A DNA stretch of 64,000 nt, taken from contig NZ_SJPG01000001.1 in NCBI RefSeq assembly GCF_007859715.1, positions 5,622,527 through 5,686,526 on the forward strand, written 5' to 3'. The notes under the pieces are model-generated. The model made no database searches. It saw only the letters and a program-made list of their open reading frames with translations, and was not told the origin of the DNA. Position 1 is the first letter of the stretch. Every line of letters begins with the position of its first letter. A program made the position numbers and the translations under genes. This stretch comes from Rubinisphaera italica. GTDB taxonomy: Bacteria; Planctomycetota; Planctomycetia; Planctomycetales; Planctomycetaceae. Below, one piece after another: positions 62,102 to 64,000 of the stretch.

Positions 62102-63895
62102 ATGCGCCTACGAACCTTTTTACCCTGTTTGTCTCTACTTGTAGTCCTCTGCAATGGAGCCGTCAATTCGGGCTCCGTATTAGCTGCCGATCAACCGAAC
62201 GTAGTCATCGTGATTACTGATGATCAAGGCTATGGCGATCTTTCCTGTCATGGCAATCCGATTCTGAAAACTCCTCAAATCGATGCGCTGTATGAAGAGT
62301 CTGTTCACCTGACCGACTACCACGTGGCCCCCACCTGTTCGCCGACCCGTAGTGCTTTTCTGACGGGACACTGGACGGATCGGACGGGAGTCTGGCATAC
62401 CATTATGGGGCGTTCCATGCTGAGAGAGAATGAAGTGACTCTCGGGCAACTGTTCAAAGATGGTGGCTACGCAACTGGCATGTTCGGCAAGTGGCATCTG
62501 GGAGATAACTATCCGTATCGTCCGGAAGATCGAGGTTTCACCGAAGTTCTTCGGCATGGTGGAGGCGGTGTGGGGCAAACTCCCGATTACTGGAACAACG
62601 CCTATTTCGATGGTCATTATTGGCACAACAGCAAGCCGGTTCCCGTTGAAGGTTTTTGCACGGATGTCTTTTTTGATTATGCAAAACGATTTATCAAAGC
62701 TCAGAAGAAAGCGGATAAACCATTTCTGGCTTACATCGCAACGAATGCACCCCATGGTCCGATGCATTCGCCCGTTGAATTCAGCGAACCTTATGAAGAT
62801 CAAAACGTGGGACTCGCCAACTTCTATGGCATGATTGCCAACATCGATGAGAATGTCGGAAAGTTACGCGCATTCTTAGATGAGGAAGGCCTGACAGAGA
62901 ATACGATTTTCATCTTCACCACCGACAATGGGACTTCTTCAGGCAGTCGAGTTTTTAATGCGGACATGCGAGGGGCCAAGGGAAGCGAATATGATGGCGG
63001 ACATCGTGTGCCGTTCTTTCTGCATTGGCCTGAGGGTGGATTCACAGAAAGCCGAGATGTTACCCCTATCACTGCTCATGTCGATGTCGTTCCAACATTG
63101 CTGGAGTTCTGTGGAGTAAGTGCTCCCAGCAATTTGAAATTTGATGGTGTCAGCATTGTGCCCCTGTTGAAGGGGACGGCCACCGATTGGAAAGATCGAA
63201 TATTGGTCACGGATTCTCAGCGGGTGAAAGATCCGATCAAGTGGCGCAAATCAGCGGTGATGACTTCGGACTGGCGACTGATTAACGGCGAAGAACTGTA
63301 CGACATCAAAAACGATGTGGGGCAGAAAAGTAATGTCGCCACTGGCAATCCGGAAGTGGTCGAGCGATTGCGCGAGTTCTACGAAGACTGGTGGAAAGAA
63401 CTCGAACCGACGTTTGCTCAGTCGACGGCCATCTATCTCGGTCATCCAGCCGACAATCCTGCCCGGCTCACTTCGCACGACTGGATTACCACTCAGATGA
63501 CGCCCTGGAATCAGCAACAGATTCGTGGAGCGATGAACGGCCCGCAGAATACCGGCTTCTGGAATGTGAAAATCACCGAAGCCGGCAGTTATGAAATCCG
63601 CCTGCGCCGCTGGCCAGAAGAGGCGGACCAACCGATCGGAGCATCACTTCCACCCGGTGCAGACGTCCCTGGGGTCAAACCTTATCGTGCTCATCCCGGT
63701 GTGGCGATCAAGCCCGTTAAGGTCACTCTGCAAATCGGAGACATTGTCAAAACAAAAACGGTCAATGCCGATGAAACAGAAGTGACATTTCAGCTCGATC
63801 TGAAGCCGGAAACGACCACCATGTCTGCTATATTTACAACAGATAAGGGTGAAGAGTACGGTGCATATTACGCGTATGTTGAGAAGAAGAATTGA
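62102..63895 (+). CDS. Secreted arylsulfatase-type enzyme
   Basis: This 597-residue protein starts at an ATG with GAGG six bases upstream. The signal peptide (1-28) ends in VLAAD. Sulfatase features are D40/D41 at VVIVITDDQGYGDLSC, C79 in TCSPTR (the formylglycine site CxPxR), GKWHLG and FTTDNG. The C terminus (about 480-597) is a beta domain possibly for carbohydrate binding. It hydrolyses sulfate esters, probably of algal polysaccharides, outside the cytoplasm. Large sulfatase families are a hallmark of planctomycetes and support the taxon guess. Confidence 0.92.
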   Translation: MRLRTFLPCLSLLVVLCNGAVNSGSVLAADQPNVVIVITDDQGYGDLSCHGNPILKTPQIDALYEESVHLTDYHVAPTCSPTRSAFLTGHWTDRTGVWHTIMGRSMLRENEVTLGQLFKDGGYATGMFGKWHLGDNYPYRPEDRGFTEVLRHGGGGVGQTPDYWNNAYFDGHYWHNSKPVPVEGFCTDVFFDYAKRFIKAQKKADKPFLAYIATNAPHGPMHSPVEFSEPYEDQNVGLANFYGMIANIDENVGKLRAFLDEEGLTENTIFIFTTDNGTSSGSRVFNADMRGAKGSEYDGGHRVPFFLHWPEGGFTESRDVTPITAHVDVVPTLLEFCGVSAPSNLKFDGVSIVPLLKGTATDWKDRILVTDSQRVKDPIKWRKSAVMTSDWRLINGEELYDIKNDVGQKSNVATGNPEVVERLREFYEDWWKELEPTFAQSTAIYLGHPADNPARLTSHDWITTQMTPWNQQQIRGAMNGPQNTGFWNVKITEAGSYEIRLRRWPEEADQPIGASLPPGADVPGVKPYRAHPGVAIKPVKVTLQIGDIVKTKTVNADETEVTFQLDLKPETTTMSAIFTTDKGEEYGAYYAYVEKKN

Positions 63896-64000
63896 GCTTT
63901 TCAAGAAGAAGTTAATGCACTGAACTGTCAACTCTCCCCTTGGGAAAGGGTTAGGTTGAGGCAAATGCGCGTCACTTTGGATGGGAACGTCGAAGGGATT

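Overview
The window looks like a chromosomal defence island of a planctomycete (Planctomycetota). The evidence is a signal-peptide arylsulfatase of the expanded planctomycete type, moderate base composition, many TTG/GTG starts, and small genes of types common in that phylum. No rRNA or tRNA was seen, so the taxon is inferred from gene style only.

Layout. 1-6533: a partial unknown gene, a minus-strand ubiquitin-like conjugation operon (Ub-like modifier, E2 with Cys-rich RING-like tail, JAMM protease, ThiF-type E1 and small companions), and a CBS-domain gene. 6855-12721: a relic CRISPR leader and array, a 33-codon remnant of a cas1 3' end, array 1, the adaptation genes cas2, reverse transcriptase and cas1, and array 2. 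13067-23466 (minus): an effector operon with the subunit set of a type III-D variant (III-Dv-like): Cas10, a Cas7-Cas5-Cas11 fusion, a double Cas7, Csx19 and a large Cas7 with insertion. The last gene fuses a Crn2/AcrIII-1-type ring nuclease to a TIR domain and a SAVED-like domain. Divergent from cas10 are cas6, a third copy of the same leader, and array 3.

26182-32139 (plus): two unrecognised proteins, a Lon-protease/CARF protein, and a membrane TrkA-N/RyR protein. These look like further effectors of a cyclic-oligoadenylate response. A GAAATGACGAA operator-like motif occurs in the cas10/cas6 divergent promoter and again before the TrkA/RyR gene. 32180-38107 (minus): a second nucleotide-centred conflict operon (Nudix-like, Nudix-SLOG, kinase-like-TPR, RyR, DUF2325-like), with a divergent LysR-type regulator.

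39678-56058: an orphan VirD4/TraG-like ATPase with two small genes, then a complete type I-G (formerly I-U) system: WYL regulator, cas3 with C-terminal HD, csx17, csb1, csb2, cas4-cas1 fusion, cas2, and a 45-repeat array of a different repeat family. 56224-59454: a large serine recombinase and a RAYT transposase between perfect 38-bp inverted repeats. 59563-63895: ordinary chromosomal genes (secreted PDZ-like protein, unknown protein, MscS channel, sulfatase).

How it fits together. The RT-Cas1-Cas2 module could feed arrays 1-3, whose 37-nt repeats would be cut by Cas6. The III-D complex with GGDD-bearing Cas10 would make cyclic nucleotides on target recognition. The TIR-SAVED, Lon-CARF and possibly TrkA-RyR proteins would respond, with the ring nuclease limiting the signal. 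This functional picture is inference from domains and gene order.
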